Shown: piece by piece, positions 1 to 11,535 of the stretch | Position numbering within the stretch: the first letter of the stretch is position 1 | Layout: each line of letters begins with the position of its first letter | Source of the DNA: Eopsaltria australis | Taxonomy: Eukaryota; Chordata; Aves; Passeriformes; Petroicidae | Length of the DNA: 64,000 nt | Direction of reading: 5' to 3' | Assembly (NCBI GenBank): GCA_034509425.1 | Contig: JAVTVJ010000573.1 | Location: 62,001-126,000 of the forward strand | Notes under the pieces: generated by a model | Told to the model about the DNA's origin: nothing | The model's input: the letters and a program-made list of their open reading frames with translations, nothing else | The model's database searches: none | Made by a program: the position numbers and the translations under genes

Positions 1-510
1 TTATTTCTTAACAGAATTACTTTAATTTCTCCTTGATACTCTGCACCAATCACTGCTCCCATGACAGGAACACTTTGCAAGGCCAAGCTGCAGTGAGCAG
101 TTATCAAACCAAAGTGTCCTGGAGCAATCTGAATTCCTGTTCTGGTATTGATAACCCTCATTTGCTTCTGATTTATCCTAATTAATTCTAATGCATCAAG
201 GTCCATCCCTGCAGCCTCTGGGGTGGCCCTGTCAGGGGCCATCACACCCAGAATAATTTCCCAGGAAGGCAAAGTCTCCCTGTCCATGGCTGTATTTGCA
301 AATTGGGTGCAGCCCTGCACACCCAGGGGGTTTCCATTCCCCCAGTGGGCCCCTTGTTAAGGCTATGGAGCACATCTGTGAGATAGGTTTTTCATTGCCA
401 CAGGCTCCCCTCTCCTGTTCTTTCATCTGTTCTTTTAACAAGCCCTTCATCTGTTCAATCAGTGCTGCAGGTGTGGGCAGTCTGGTATATGAAAAACCCA
501 GCACTCTCAC
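1..510 (-). mobile_element. Endogenous retrovirus remnant, gag-end/pro (dUTPase-like)
   Basis: Read on the minus strand, positions about 245 down to 3 encode a retroviral dUTPase-like stretch. It has a motif resembling AGLDL near 205-190, a central segment with PGHFGLI, and the third motif GAEYQGEI at 45-20. A second open stretch at 510-232 is in another frame and carries a CGNEKPISQMC block that resembles a degenerate CCHC nucleocapsid knuckle whose His is replaced. That order (gag end, then dUTPase/pro, different frames) is the class II retrovirus layout. The frame change may be the old gag-pro frameshift site or later decay. pol would lie outside the window. It is a fragment with no LTR visible here, so it is annotated as a dead element. 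Confidence 0.7.
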
Positions 511-1930
511 TCACATTATTCTTCACAGTGACAGACAAAGCATTCCCCATCCCAGGGTCAGCAAACCCTATAAAAATAGCCAATTTCACCCCTTCCTCCT
601 TCATTAGCTGTGTACAATCTCACAGAGTTCAGCAGTGATGGTCAGCTCCTGGCCAATCATTTTCTGTAGGGTATTTAGTGTTACAACCCTGAGCAGCCAA
701 AGCTAACAAATCAGTATTTGGAGCATTATTTCACAATGTTATTGTATATATGGGAAAATGTATACATACAATTTTTATTACATTATACATATGTATATAA
801 TTATTTATGATATTATTATTATTTCATTTGCACAATCTAATCTGAGCTCAAGATTAAAAACTTCCTCTGTTGCTCCACGTGGGAGCGTTCCAACAACAAT
901 TGTTCCTTCTGTTGGTGCTGTTTCCCAGATGCTGTTAACAAAATTCACCCTCATCTTCCCAAACCCACGAGTTCTTTTCCTGTTTCCATGTGCAATTTTT
1001 GGATGCATTTTAATACATCCACTGGTTCAGCTTCTCCCAACTGACTTCCCCACTGCTCACACAGAGCTCTGACCTCAGCCCACTCCAGAGCCACAGAACT
1101 CTAGGGAAGGTCTTCCCATCCGGGAATTTCAGACGGGACTGATTCCTTACATTTACATTTAAAAAGCAGCATTTTGTTGTGGCCAGACCACAACAATTTT
1201 GTTTTACCCATGGGAAGGGCCAGCACCAAAGACACAGCCACCAACTGAAGGAATCAGTGCAATTTACTGCAGTTCAAAGCAGCAAAGAATCACAAAAGGA
1301 GAAGCTCAGCAATGCACCTAATCATCACTACCAAAGATTGCATTTAGTCATTAAGGAAGAGACAGCACCAGTTGCCCTCAGACTTTACCATCAGCCACAT
1401 CCACACATCAGCTGGGGAAGCTGTCCCAGCCAAGGACTGCAGAGCCACTCCCGGACACTGGGAATTGCTGCAGGTGCCTCCAGACACAGGTGAGGCTTCC
1501 ACCCTGGCTCTGAGAGGGCCCAGCTTTGACAGTGCTGAATGAACAAACTGATAGCACTTCTAGTGCAGGAACATCTGGTTTCATTCTCCTGTTTGCTTCC
1601 TCCCAAAGCCTGGCCAGGGCTCAAGGAGGAACCAAGGGAGTGGTCTTTGACCAGACACCCCCAAACAAGGCCAGATGTTGGATTTCATGGCCTTGTCCAG
1701 CTTCTAAATACAGAAAGGTAAAATCATGTTTCACTAATAAGTGGATACATCTATCACAGCGCTAATGACCATGCATACTTTGTTAATGAGCAGATACAAA
1801 GACAACCTTTGCTTGGAAGGTTCAACCAGAGGTCACCTTTGGCTCAGGGCCTGTTGTTCAGGCCTCAGTCAGGGCCTCTTGTCCATCCTTGGCATTTCAG
1901 GTACATGCTTTAGTGCTGGGCTTGACACTG
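511..1930. other. Intergenic sequence, possibly older ERV-derived, no gene recognised
   Basis: There is an AT-rich patch at about 735-835. Around 1070-800 the minus strand has short open stretches that could be the gag part of the element at 1-510, but no gag motif is convincing. Nothing else was recognised. Confidence 0.4.
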
Positions 1931-1934
1931 CTGG

Positions 1935-2008
1935 GTGAACGGCTGGACTCGATGAGCTCAGAGGTCTTTTCCAAAAGAAAGGATTCCATAATTCCATGAT
2001 TCCATCTG
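1935..2008 (+). mobile_element. CR1 LINE 3' end fragment
   Basis: The stretch reads like the conserved avian CR1 3' tail: a GGACTCGATGA-like block, then AGGTCTTTTCC, then the terminal short repeats of the ATTCCAT(R) type. Only the last ~75 bp is clear; the 5' part is truncated or too diverged, as is usual for CR1 copies. Confidence 0.75.
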
Positions 2009-3189
2009 CTACATTCAGTCAGGTCCATGTTGGCAGCATTACTTTGGTCAAAATGTTCCCTCTTGCTCAGCTCTTGTGGCCTGAGGCTTCAGCTCCTTCA
2101 GCCCCTGGTGCTGAGCTGCTCATACTGAATGAGACGACTCAGAGAGAAAAATACAGTTCATCCAATTCCTTCTGGGACACTGAGAGGGGAGGGGGTGGAA
2201 ATAGGAGCATTGTTTGGTGTGGCCTCACTCTGCCCTTCAAGCCTTTCAGCGCTTTGAAACAGCCAAGAGCTTTCTCCAAGAGTGCAATGAAGCAGCTGCT
2301 CCTTCTCCCATTTCTCGCTCTGCAGTCTCTGCCCTTGCCTGGTTCTGTCCCTCTTGCTGTGCTCTCTGTTCCCCCTGAGCTTGGTGGCTGCTGCCCAGGA
2401 CTGTGGAGCTGGCACAGATCAGGTGATGGAGGGCAGTCCCAGAGCTCATCCTGCTGGAGGGACAAGGAAAAGGCAGTGGGAACACAGCAGTGAGGAGAGC
2501 TGAGGGCTGCAGAGCAGCTCTGAATGACACCGTAACCTCTCACAGCACCCCTGAGACACTGCTGCTGTGCAGGGCTGGGCTTGAGGGCGGCTTTGTGCCC
2601 TGCCAGCTCCTGGCAGGACTGGGAATCTCAACTCTGTCACACCCCAACTCGTTGAGAAGATGGCCTTCCTTCTTACCCTGTGAATCAGCTGCACATTCCC
2701 TTAGAAATTGTCAGGGGTTTCTTAAAGATGCAAAGTCCCACTTAGGGCTTTTTGCTCTGGTTTGGAACTGCAGAAGGGCAATTCTTCATCCATCAGCTCC
2801 AGACTGCACTGCCTCAGGAACACGGCCCACTCGCCACTTTTGCCCACTTGTGGCACTTCTAGAGGAAGAAAGGGCAATTGCAGAATTCCAACCCAAAGGG
2901 AATGAAGAGTGGGACACACAAAACATCCTGTGGAGATACAGGCGTTCAGCTGGGACTGTGGAGAGTTTGGGCTCTTGCCAATTGGATGTGTGTCCCTGAC
3001 TGCAATCTCCTGGCCTGCAGGAGAGTCTCCCTCACCAGCAGCAGCAGAAAGCTCAGTCGGGGTGCTCAGAACGGGCTCGTCTGATGCAAAGCTGTCAGAG
3101 CCATGTGAGGGCAGAGCGGGCCCAGCCGTGCCCGGGGCTGAGCCCAGCAGAGCCCTGGCAGAGCCCAGAGCAGCCTCAGCATCCGCAGA
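2009..3189. other. Unclassified sequence
   Basis: Moderately GC-rich sequence with several open frames of under 250 codons on both strands. None has recognisable domains, and overlapping frames are equally open, so they are probably chance frames. Confidence 0.4.
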
Positions 3190-4210
3190 GCCCGGCTGGG
3201 AGGAGAGAAACCAGAAAGCGCCCGTCAGCTGAAGGCTCCTGTCCCCCTTGTCCCAGCCGCCCGCGGTGCCCAGGCCGTGCTGGCCATGCTCAGAGCCGTG
3301 CCCAAAGCTGCCCAGCACTGCTGCCCTTGGCAGGAGAGCAGGAGGGCAGGACATGTGCCCAGCCTGCAGCCAGCCATGGCAGATCCCCCTCCTCAGCAGC
3401 TGCCCAGAGCAGGATGCTCCTGTGCTCGCTGCCATCTCCCTAAAGCTCTTCTCCCACCCGTGCCAAGCACACGGGGACCCACCTCACGCCATCGGCCGCC
3501 GGGAGAAAAGCTGCTCCCAAACGATGTCCTCAGCCTTTTCCAAGGGCACGTCCCATCCATGCCACAGCTGCTCCCGAGCACTTCCCCATCCACACTGGAC
3601 ACCACCTAGAACGCTTCCTCTAGAAAAACAAACAACAAATTATTGAAAATAGATTACGGACAAAAAGGGGAAACAGGAAAAAAGGTAAAAAATCTTATCA
3701 CTGTCAGGGGCTTGAGGAAGGCCCAACCCCTCCATGCCAGGGAAAAACCCACCCACGGGTGAGGGAAGCCCAAGCTTTCTCCCTTCCCCCTGCACTGCCC
3801 CCCAGAAGTAACGGTGATCCGAAAGCAAACAAGGGGAGTGGAGCAGCCCAAGCCCCTCCTTGCCTGCAAAGCAAAGCAGCCCCTGCACAGGTTCTGGAGT
3901 CCCAGCTCTGCTCCTGCCCTGGGGGTTTGTTTGTGTCGGGCTGGCTGCCCCAGCCCCAGCCCGGGGCACGGTGGATGCTGGGGGCTGTTGGCAGGGCCAG
4001 GAGCCAACTCCCACTTCATACCCACCCCAGCCCATGCCCCCAGTCGTGCCAAAAAGCAGCTTGGCAGCCACTGAAGAATTCATTGCATCTGCCCCAGCAA
4101 AGGGGGAACCTTTGGTTCCTGGCCAGGCTGTGCAATGCCCAAATCTGGGAGCATCCCCCTGGCTGTGGACTCATCTGCAGATTCGCTCTGGAGCCTGGCT
4201 TTGAATTGAA
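3190..4210 (-). pseudogene. Partial tandem duplicate of the PIM1-like kinase gene
   Basis: This block is a diverged copy of about 4690-5700 inside the adjacent PIM1-like gene. It shares intron landmarks: the GGACATGTGCCC block, the pyrimidine-rich intron, a TGTCGGGCTGGCTGCC block and the CACAGGTTCTGG block. At about 3556-3483 (minus) a piece resembles the end of the penultimate PIM exon and ends at a GT splice donor (complement of 3481-3482). The remaining exon text is missing or diverged, the reading frame ends in TGA just before the donor, and no catalytic core is present. It reads as a truncated duplication rather than a functional gene. Confidence 0.6.
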
Positions 4211-4579
4211 ACCAGGAAGAGGTTGTCATCCTTGATGGCATCCTTGGTGTCTACAGCAGCAGCAGCCCCACCTGTTACAGCTTCTCCAGGGACTCCTCCT
4301 CCCCTGGGGGTGAGACCAGGCTGTCAGGGCTCTGCCCAGGGCCCCAGCTGGCAGTGAACCAGGAACAAGCACAACCAGCTTGGATGGCGGCCACTAGTGC
4401 TGGGCAGAGCAGCTCAGCTCCAGCACAAGGGCTGCCTGTTCCCATCTCATGACCCCTGGCAGGGATACAGGCACGACAAAAACGTCTGCATTTCTTTGCT
4501 TCTGATTGCCAAGGCACATGTGGAGCTGTAACTTACCAGGCCCCTGGATCAAAGTGTGCCTGTGGCTCTCTCCCTTCTC
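4211..4579. other. 3' flank of the PIM1-like gene
   Basis: No separate gene is visible. The end next to 4580 is presumably 3' UTR or flank of the kinase gene; no clear AATAAA on the minus strand was noted close to the stop codon. Confidence 0.4.
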
Positions 4580-7119
4580 CTATGGCCGATGAATATCCTG
4601 CATCCAAGGATCACAGAACAGATCTTCCAATGAGGGCCTTTCCAAGTCATGCATGGATAAACACCACCTGATCAGATCTTGGCACTCTGGGCAGAGAAAC
4701 CAGAAACCGCCGGTCAGTTGGAGAAGGCTCCTGTGCGCTTTGCCCCACTATTGCCATGCCCAGGCCATGCTGGGTGTGCTCACAGCTGGGCCTAAACTTT
4801 CCCATCAATTCTTTGTTTTGGAGGAGAGCAGCAGAGCAGGACATGTGCCCCCTCCTCAGCAGCTGCAAGAGCAGGATGCTCACGAGCCCGCTGCTGTCTC
4901 CCAACACTGGTACTCCCCCCGTGCCCAGAGATGAGGATCCACCTTGAGAGAGCCGTGGTGGCAGCGAGAGCTGATGGTCCCAGCTGATGTTCCGGCCTTC
5001 CCTGAAAGGGTGCTCCCCGCAGACCATCTGGTGCAGCAGGATGCCCAGGGACCAGACCGTGGCTGCCTGGCCATAGTACCAGCCAAACTGGGTCCATTCC
5101 GGGGGGCTGTAGGATGGTGTTCCTGTGGAATAGAGATGGAGCTCATCAGAGGGATGCTGCTGCTCCCAGAGCCTGGCCCAGCATCCCTGGGCATGCGGGG
5201 GCTGCACCAGTGGCACACGGTGTGACCCGCTGCCCTCTCGCCAGTGCCTGGGACTTGTGTACAAACTTGGGGTTGGAAAAGAAGCCTCTGGTGTGGGAAG
5301 AGGGCAGCGGAAGCCCTGGCAGGGCCCAACCATGACATGCAAAGGAAAAACCCACCCAGTGCTGGGGAAAAGCCATGCCTTCATCCTCCCTGCCTGCATT
5401 GCCCCAAAAAAGCCAAGGCAAACAAGGCCAGCAGGGCAGTCCAAGCCCTTTCTCACCTGCACACCAAACTGGCTGGTGCACAGGTTCTGGCCCCCCCTCT
5501 CTGCTACCCCTACCCAGGAGTGTTTTTGTCGGGCTGGCTGCCCTCGCCCCAGCCCCAGCACCAGTCCTGGGCAGAGTGGCTGGAGAAGGCTGCCAGCAGG
5601 GCTGGAAGCTGCCCCCCCCACACCCCTGCTCAAAAGCAACTTGGCTGAAGTCTCAGTGCTGTGACTGGCAGCAAAAGGGAGAATCCCTGCTGCCACACCC
5701 AGCTTGGGCTGTGAGATTTTGGGCCATGAGATGCCAGGACCGGGCACCTACCCCTGCATGGGCTCACCTGCAAAGTGAGTGTAGGCTGTGTCTTGCAGGT
5801 AGGTGCCACAGCCAAAGTCGATCAGTTTTGCCTGGCCGGTGGCCAGGTCAACCAGGATGTTCTCTGGTTTGATGTCCCTGTGCAGGACCCCGCAGCTGGT
5901 GCAGTGCCACACGGCCTCCAGCACCTGGCGGAACAGCCCCCGCGCCACCTCCTCGGACAGGAACCCCCATGCCCGAATGAAACGCTGCAGGTCCTGACAC
6001 GGCTCCGGCCGCTCCATCACCATCACCACCTCGTCGGGGAGCTCAAGCCACTCCAGCAGCTGGACCACACCAGGGAAGCCGGTGGACACCCTGTCCAGCA
6101 GCACGATCTCCAGCGGGGCGCTGGTGCCATCGGGCTGCGGGAGGAGCACGATGCCGTCAGTGGGGCTGAGGCCGTGCCAGGGCTCGGGAAGCCCTCACCC
6201 AGCCCGGGATGCTCTGCGCCCTCCGCTGGCCCCACGCCCGCTCTCCCTCCAGGCGTCCTGGCGGCTCCCACCCTGCCGGGCCTCGGCTCATCCCCGCCCG
6301 GCACGGCCCGGCTTCTGCCGCTGGCCCCGCTCACTCACCAGCTCGCCCCAGTGCCGGATGCGCTTCCGTGGCACCCTTTTGATGGCCACCTGCAAGCCAA
6401 GAGGAGCAGCGGGCTGAGCTCGCCGCTCGCCCTGCCCAGCCCCATCCTCCTCCTCCTGCGCCCCCTCCTCCTGCGCCCGCCGCCGGCCCCGCACTCACCG
6501 GGGCGCCGTCCGAGAGCCGCGTGGCCGCCAAGACGCTGCCGAAGCCGCCGCTGCCCAGCAGCGAACCCAGCCGGTAGCGCTCCTTCAGGCCCCGCTGCGC
6601 CTTCCCTGCCGGCGAGACGCGGCTGTCAGCGCTCGGCCCGGGGCCAGCGCCGGCCCCCGAGCGCCCCTCAAGCGCCCCGGGCCGGGCATCCCCAGCCGTT
6701 CGCTCCTTGGAACGGGACAGCGGCGGCTCGGGGCCGGCGGCCGCGCTGCCGAGCGGCGGAGCTCGGGCCGGGGAAGCCGCAGCGGAGGCGGCGGGAGCGG
6801 CCGGGCCGCGTGTGTCCTCCGCGGGCCCCGGGAGGAGCCGGGACCGGGGCCGGGGCCGGGGCCGGGGTCTGGGTCTGGGTCTGGGTCTGGGTCTGGGTCT
6901 GGGTCTGGGTCTGGATCGGGACTGGACCCCACGTCGGGGCCGGGGCCGGGGCCGGCGGAGCCGAAGGGCGGCGATGCTGCCCCAGCCCCAGGCACTGATG
7001 CCCGCCCAGCAGCGCCACCGCCAGCACAGCGAGAGCCGGGCGGAGGCGAGACCGCGGCGGGACGATCGGGGACGGGGACGGGACAGCCCCGCCCGGGGCC
7101 GGGGGCGGGCCGGGGGCAT
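4580..7119 (-). CDS. PIM1-like: PIM1-like serine/threonine kinase, five predicted coding exons
   Basis: Predicted exons on the minus strand are 7119-6499, 6389-6339, 6134-5768, 5122-4943 and 4686-4580. All internal boundaries have AG/GT, the phases match, and the stop is TAG at 4582-4580. The product is about 441 residues. The glycine loop LGSGGFGSV is at 188-196 and the ATP lysine in VAIK at 211. The PIM-type hinge ERPEP is at 265-269, the catalytic loop HRDIKPEN at 309-316 and DFG at 330-332. PPEW is at 353-356, VWSLG at 369-373, and the C-terminal [10 protein letters not shown] and DPWMQD match PIM kinases. Human PIM1 is 313 residues, or about 404 in its long form. Here the kinase domain follows an Arg/Pro-rich N-terminal region of ~170 residues encoded by GC-rich hexamer repeats. 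An extra intron inside exon 1 near 6608 (a CAG acceptor corresponding to a known PIM1 boundary) is possible, so the exact start is uncertain. PIM kinases are constitutively active cytosolic/nuclear Ser/Thr kinases promoting survival and growth. No lesion is seen in the catalytic core. Confidence 0.85.
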
Positions 7120-7450
7120 GGCCCGGCCCTGCAGGGGGAGAGGGAGACGGGGAAGGAGGAGGGGAGAGCACGGAAGGGAGACCGGGAGAGGGTGCGGGAC
7201 ACCGAGAGAGGGTGTGGGACGGCGGGAGAGGGAGAGCAGAAGCAAAAGAGGGTCGACAGAGTCGCTGCTTTCGCTGCTTTCGCTTCTCTCGCTGCTTTCT
7301 CTGCTGCCGCTGCTGCCGCTGCTGCCGCTGCAACTGAAGCCCCGGGGCCGTTTCCCCCGTGTCCGGGTGTCCGTGTGTCCGTTGCCCGCTCGCCCTCGAG
7401 CGGAGCCCCGCGCTCCCTGCGGGCAGCCCCCGAGTCTGTCCAAACATGGG
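6180..7450. promoter_or_regulatory. CpG island over exon 1 and promoter of the PIM1-like gene
   Basis: The stretch is GC-rich with frequent CpG, and it spans the predicted first exons and the region upstream of the ATG at 7119. This is the usual setting of a TATA-less vertebrate promoter. Upstream, 7255-7335 has a short CTTTCGCTGCT-like and CTGCCG trinucleotide-type repeat. Confidence 0.6.
6844..6960. repeat. Coding hexanucleotide repeat, GGGTCT x8 flanked by GGGGCC runs
   Basis: Eight perfect GGGTCT units occupy 6865-6912. They are preceded by about four GGGGCC-type units (6844-6865) and followed by three more (about 6937-6955). On the minus strand this lies in the first PIM exon and encodes alternating Arg-Pro. 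Unit length is a multiple of three, so copy-number change would keep the frame. Confidence 0.85.
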
Positions 7451-8703
7451 AACTTTGCCGTGTTCAGCCAAGATCCAGGGGCACAGGAATCCCCTTGGTT
7501 GCTGCTGGGCATTGTCCCTGCTGAGGGTCAAACACCATCGGAGCTCATTCCCTGAATGCCCCAAGCACTGCACTTATGTCTCCAGCATTGCTTTCCATGA
7601 AAAAACAGGGGAAAGCAAACTGGATGTAGCTCTTACCATTTTAGAGTGTCTAAAACTTGCTAAGTCTTAGATATTAGAGGTAAGATCTATTGGAATTAAT
7701 GGGATGGAGAAGTAGTGGAACATAGAAAAGGCGAACAGAGAAATATAAATAGAGGAAAACATCTTGGATTGTTTCTTTCCATTTTCATTTCACTTCTGGG
7801 AAGCTGTTTCCTCAGAATCTTCTCCACAGTTCTGTTTGCTCTTTCCAAGAACTTTTCCTGGAGAATGAGGTGCAGCTCCTGTCACAAGATGTGCCACCAA
7901 TCTCAGCTTCTCTTGGCTTTCCACACCATCTTTATGCTACCCCAGTAACCATAAGATGTTCCTGAGTGATCTTGCTGTCAGTTAATAACAGAGCTTTTGA
8001 AGTGTTACTAATTTAGAAAACAAACCCTGACATCTTTGTCTTCCCAAAAGACACGTGAGGAAGTACAGAGCTGTGTAAAGAAGTGCAGGTCCTCAAAGTG
8101 GATGCTGTTACAACTTGCTGTGCATCATCCCAGCACCCTGGATTTCTTTCAGAAATAGTTCTCACTAAATACGAAACCAAAGCTCAGCCTATATGACATC
8201 CTGCACCCCAATTAATAAATACAAACATTAATAATCCAAAATGTCCCCCTGCAATAATAAATGAAAGCTTACACCTATATACTGAGACTGTCCATGGGTC
8301 ATGCCACCCAGATTTATATTTGACAAGGGCTGGGGGTGTTTCTGCCTCCTTTGGGCAGAAGGAACCTCTGGGCTTCCCCAGTTCCCCATGGATGGCTCTG
8401 CACTTTGTGGCTGTGGGGGCTTTGGGTGCCCGGGGCCACTCCGAGTTCACTGAGCCAGGCTGGGGACAGCAGGCAGGGCTGGCTGTGATGTGCTCTGGTG
8501 CCTGGGACACCCCAGGGGCTGTGTGACAATGGGGACAGCTGTCCATGTCCCCAGCAGGTCCCGCTGTCCCAGTGCAGCCCATGCCAGCACAGCCCGTGCC
8601 AGCGGTCAGTGCACACACGTGGGGAGAGGCTGGGCTGGACGAGGGCCGGGGCAGAAATGCCACCCCCAGGGCTGGGTTCTCCCCCTGCCTCCGGGGCCCA
8701 GCC
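7451..8703. other. Intergenic sequence, nothing recognised
   Basis: Between the PIM1-like promoter and the ITPRIPL1-like pseudogene there is ordinary sequence, AT-richer between 7650 and 8330. No repeat or coding motif was recognised. Confidence 0.4.
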
Positions 8704-10590
8704 ATGGCTTTCCCATTCCTGCTTCTCGTGCTTGTGCAAAGCCTCCTCCAGTCCCCACAGGTGGTCAGGGATGGGCTGGATGAGGCCACAGGCGAGCGCA
8801 GGCAGCGGCGTGCGCAGCTCCTGGGCCGGGAGAGGACTCGGCTGCTGCAGGAGCTGGAGCAGGGGAGCCTGGAGCAGAGTGGCGGGGCCTGGGGAGCCCT
8901 GCTCGGGGCTGCCCTGCAGCACTGGCACTTCTGGGCTCGTGCTGGAGTCCTGCTCCTCTCGGGGCTGTGGTTTAGCTGCAGGAAAAGCAGCCATGAAGCT
9001 GACAGCAGTGGCAAGGATGAGAGCTCCAGCAAGAACTTGGGAAGGGAGAAAGAAAAAGAACAGCAAGAAGGCAAAATTGACACAAAGGAAGATGAAGAAA
9101 ACAATGACATGAAAGTGGAGGCAGATGACAATGATCCTGGAAATGAAGAAGGCAGGATTTTGGATGCAAATGAAGGAGACGATGATGATGCAAATGAAGG
9201 AAATGATGATGTGAAGGTGGAGGAAGATGATGTTGGAAATGAAGACGGCAGTGATGCAAAGAAAGATGTAGACATGGAATGGAGACAACAATGCTGATGG
9301 AAATGAAGCAGAACGTGGTAATGTGGCTGCCAATGAAGAAGAAGGCAGCGATGCTGGAAATGAAGGAGGCAGCAATGGTGCAAATGAAGAGGAAGAAAAC
9401 GGCCATGATGTTGGGAATAACGGAGGAATGCTTTCAGCAGAGCACATCCAGTGGCCTGTTCAGGAGCTGGATAGAGGTTATTGAGGGACAGCTTCACGCG
9501 TGTCCTTGGACACAGCCTGTCCAAGAGCTCCTAGCCAGTGCCACAAGGAGCCATCAGAGTGGGCAGTGCCTTTGAAGGTCGGAGTCCCTGTGAGCAGGGT
9601 GTGCTCTAACCCGTGCTGATACCCCTGGATCCCCCAGGGCACGCCCTGCACCCAGAGCTGGACACTGCAGGGCAGAGGCCAGCAAGGAACTTCTGCATCC
9701 CTGTGGAGCTGGGGAGCACCTGCACGAGGGAGCAGCTGGGTGAGAACATCTTGTGCTTCCTCCAGCACTCTGAGGAGGAGCTGAGGAGGAATCAGAAACC
9801 CAGCCTCCCACAGATCCTCTGTGCCAGCTCCTACCCAGACATGGAGAGCACTGCCTGCTGGTTCTACCAACTGGTGAGATCAGCGAGGTTGCTTTTGCCT
9901 CAGTCCTGCCTTTGGCATTTGGTGTTTCAGCCCTGCAGCCACTCCTGCAAACTCCAGCTGAGCAAAGGCAAGAAAAGCCTCATGGCTGAGCTGATGTTTG
10001 GGGTGCACCAAGGCGGCTCTGACACCTTTGTGAGCAGCCAGCCCGCAGAGCCCCACTGCACCCCGAGCACAGCGTGGCCTGAGACCTGCCCGTGGCAGAG
10101 GGGAAATTCTCCAGGCTCATCCCAGGCAGTGCCCCCTGACAGCTTGCACCTGGAATGCTGCAGCTCTTCCCTGCATCCTGATGGGCACAAGCTTTTCCAG
10201 CTCTGCCTGGAAGAGGGTTGGGATGCAGCTCCTCAGCACCGCAGCCCTGTCACGCTGGTGCAGGAGGGATTTCCTGCAGTGGCTGTGGCACATCTTGGAA
10301 CCCCTGCACTGCTCCCTGCAGCTGAAACACCTTGACCACTTTGTCGTGGGCAAGAAGAGGGTTCCTGTGCAGATCAGCTTCTCCCAGGTGTGTGAGTGGT
10401 TGAACCACTCAACCTCTCCCAGCCCCTGGTGTGGGATCCGGCCGCCCACAGGCCGTGCAAGCTCAGGACCATCTGCGATTTCAGCTCTGGGTGCTGCTCC
10501 ACGGCCACTGACACAAAGCCTTCACACACAGAGCTGTGCCTGTGGGGCTCACACCTGATGGCAGGCACAGCAACTCTCTCTGGTTGGGGC
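8704..10590 (+). pseudogene. ITPRIPL1-like: ITPRIPL1-like gene, inactivated
   Basis: From the ATG at 8704 the frame encodes a hydrophobic leader, then a segment with LLQELEQ and a membrane-spanning stretch around 8925-8975. A long acidic Asn/Glu/Asp-rich low-complexity part follows to about 9410, and then an IQWPVQEL motif. After breaks come GSAFEG, ELDTAGQ, REQLGENILCFLQHSEEELR, WFYQLVRSA, LLPQS and, in yet another frame, LKHLDHFVVG. This order matches the ITPRIP-like family (single-pass membrane proteins with a Mab-21-type domain). The frame is broken: a frameshift near 9270-9276, in-frame stops at about 9482, 9530 and 9607, and another frameshift near 10,240-10,330. It is therefore a single-exon gene copy that has decayed. 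The family is remembered as multi-copy in songbirds; a functional relative elsewhere is likely. Confidence 0.8.
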
Positions 10591-11535
10591 ATTTAACTTT
10601 ACATAGGAAAATATGTAGTGTAGTTCAAGCCATCAAAATGGGAATTGGGTTTATTTTCATTGCTTGGAGATGTCATTTACGACTGCCAGTGCAAAACTCT
10701 TCCGGAAATCTACCCTTACTTTCCCAAGAGGAAGACTCCACTGGCCAAGACTTGTCCAAAGGGGATGCTGACAGAGCCTCAGTGCAGTCCCCTTGGGAAG
10801 GTGACAGTGACAAAGAGCTCCCACAGGAGAATTGGGAATATGGGACTGTCCACAGCACCTGGATCCAGCCCTTGCCCCTGGAGGCGGATGAGTGGGAAGA
10901 ACTGAGCATCCTGGAGCTGTCCCAAGGAGCAGACAGAGAGCAAAGACTGAGAGTTTTTGCAGCAGATGGGATCCCAGTGCCTGTCCCTTGTGAGGCCTGG
11001 GCTGAGCAGCGGGCACTGGAGCCGTGCAGCCAAGGGCTGCTCTGTGCCTCACCTCCCCACCTGGAGCCCACGGTCTCAGAGGACCAAAAACCAAAGAGGA
11101 GTTGTGAGAAGATGACAAAGAAATCCCACATCCTGATTTGGGATGGGATGTTCACCCATTTCTTCTGTCTGCAGGGACAGCCAAGTGTCTCCCCCCTCCC
11201 TTGCCCAATATCCAACAGCAGACAGTCCCTAGGCCAGCGTTCCTCTCCCTGGGAGCACCAGCAGGGAAGTCTGATGGCTCATGCAGCCCTGAGACAGGAG
11301 AAGGCAGCAATTCTCATTTCTCTCTTTCCCACACCAAAGGACACTGAGGCAATGGGAAAAGGAGCTGTTGTTGGTGGAGCTGCCCTGCAGGGCTCCAGCC
11401 CAGGGCAGAGGCTCCGGGGATGTCAGGTGTGGTCCCACCTGCAACTTGGGCTCTCCTGGCTCAGTCAGGGGCTGCTGGCGCGGGGCAGAGAAGGAAAGAG
11501 AAACCGTCCCGGCAGCGGTGAAGTTTGGCACCAAC
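10536..11535 (+). other. Unrecognised open stretch (part of a 395-codon frame)
   Basis: A frame is open from about 10,536 to 11,723. Its middle part (about 10,690-11,120) has an unusually protein-like composition, rich in Glu, Asp, Ser, Leu and Trp with few low-complexity runs. No domain is recognised and there is no clear start context. The 3' end runs into the LTR at 11,536, so the full frame cannot be one ancestral gene. It could be an exon of an unknown gene or chance. Confidence 0.25.

Noticed and set aside
805..1072. Additional retroviral gag domain
   Set aside because: Short frames with no major-homology or zinc-knuckle motif; position fits an ERV but the sequence does not prove it.
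6865..6912. GGGTCT run as interstitial telomere sequence
   Set aside because: Vertebrate telomere is GGGTTA; all eight units are GGGTCT with GGGGCC flanks, within a coding exon.
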